Source of the DNA: an uncultured Clostridia bacterium | Lineage (GTDB): Bacteria > Bacillota > Clostridia > Oscillospirales > CAG-272 | Assembly (NCBI GenBank): GCA_947367285.1 | Contig: CANBDB010000104.1 | Span: 1-5,629 of the forward strand | Length of the DNA stretch: 5,629 nt | Direction of reading: 5' to 3' | Shown: positions 5,624 to 5,629 of the stretch, one piece after another | Position numbering within the stretch: the stretch's first letter is position 1 | How the letters are laid out: each line of letters opens with the position of its first letter | The notes under the pieces: generated by a model | The model's input: the letters and a program-made list of their open reading frames with translations, nothing else | Told to the model about the DNA's origin: nothing | The model's database searches: none | Position numbers and translations under genes: made by a program

Positions 5624-5629
5624 TAAGTA

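Overview
The window looks like chromosomal DNA from a member of the Bacillota, class Clostridia, probably an uncultured gut lineage near Oscillospirales or Christensenellales. This is inferred from strong GGAGG-type ribosome binding sites, the ymfF-ymfH-lgt gene order, a small clostridial-type Cys/Asp/Glu-rich protein, and two short palindromic repeats of a kind I associate with such genomes. No database search was possible.

Layout. Positions 1-352 hold no gene. They contain a cluster of palindromic elements: a double hairpin repeat at about 33-80, a multi-arm inverted-repeat structure at 120-193 between imperfect direct repeats, and a perfect 11-bp-arm palindrome at 261-284. A strong extended -10 promoter (353-381) then drives one short plus-strand gene (413-586) for a 57-residue four-cysteine protein. 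A bidirectional rho-independent terminator (592-616) separates it from the genes that converge on it.

The rest (620 to the right edge) is one tightly packed minus-strand operon. In transcription order it is: an M16-family protein without the zinc motif (YmfF-like), its zinc-containing partner (YmfH-like), prolipoprotein diacylglyceryl transferase (lgt), methylenetetrahydrofolate dehydrogenase/cyclohydrolase (folD), and a cyclase/kynurenine-formamidase-fold metal hydrolase. Three of the four junctions overlap or nearly touch (11-nt overlap, 8-nt overlap, 1-nt gap) and the fourth is a 30-nt gap. This indicates co-transcription from a promoter beyond the right edge, with likely translational coupling.

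The operon joins a membrane lipoprotein-maturation enzyme, a paired protease of uncertain substrate, a one-carbon folate enzyme and a small hydrolase. No single pathway unites them, so this looks mainly like a housekeeping neighbourhood. I do not see a convincing novel defence, mobile or biosynthetic system. The less explained parts are the palindrome cluster at the left, the 57-residue protein with its own promoter, and the role of the terminal cyclase-family gene.
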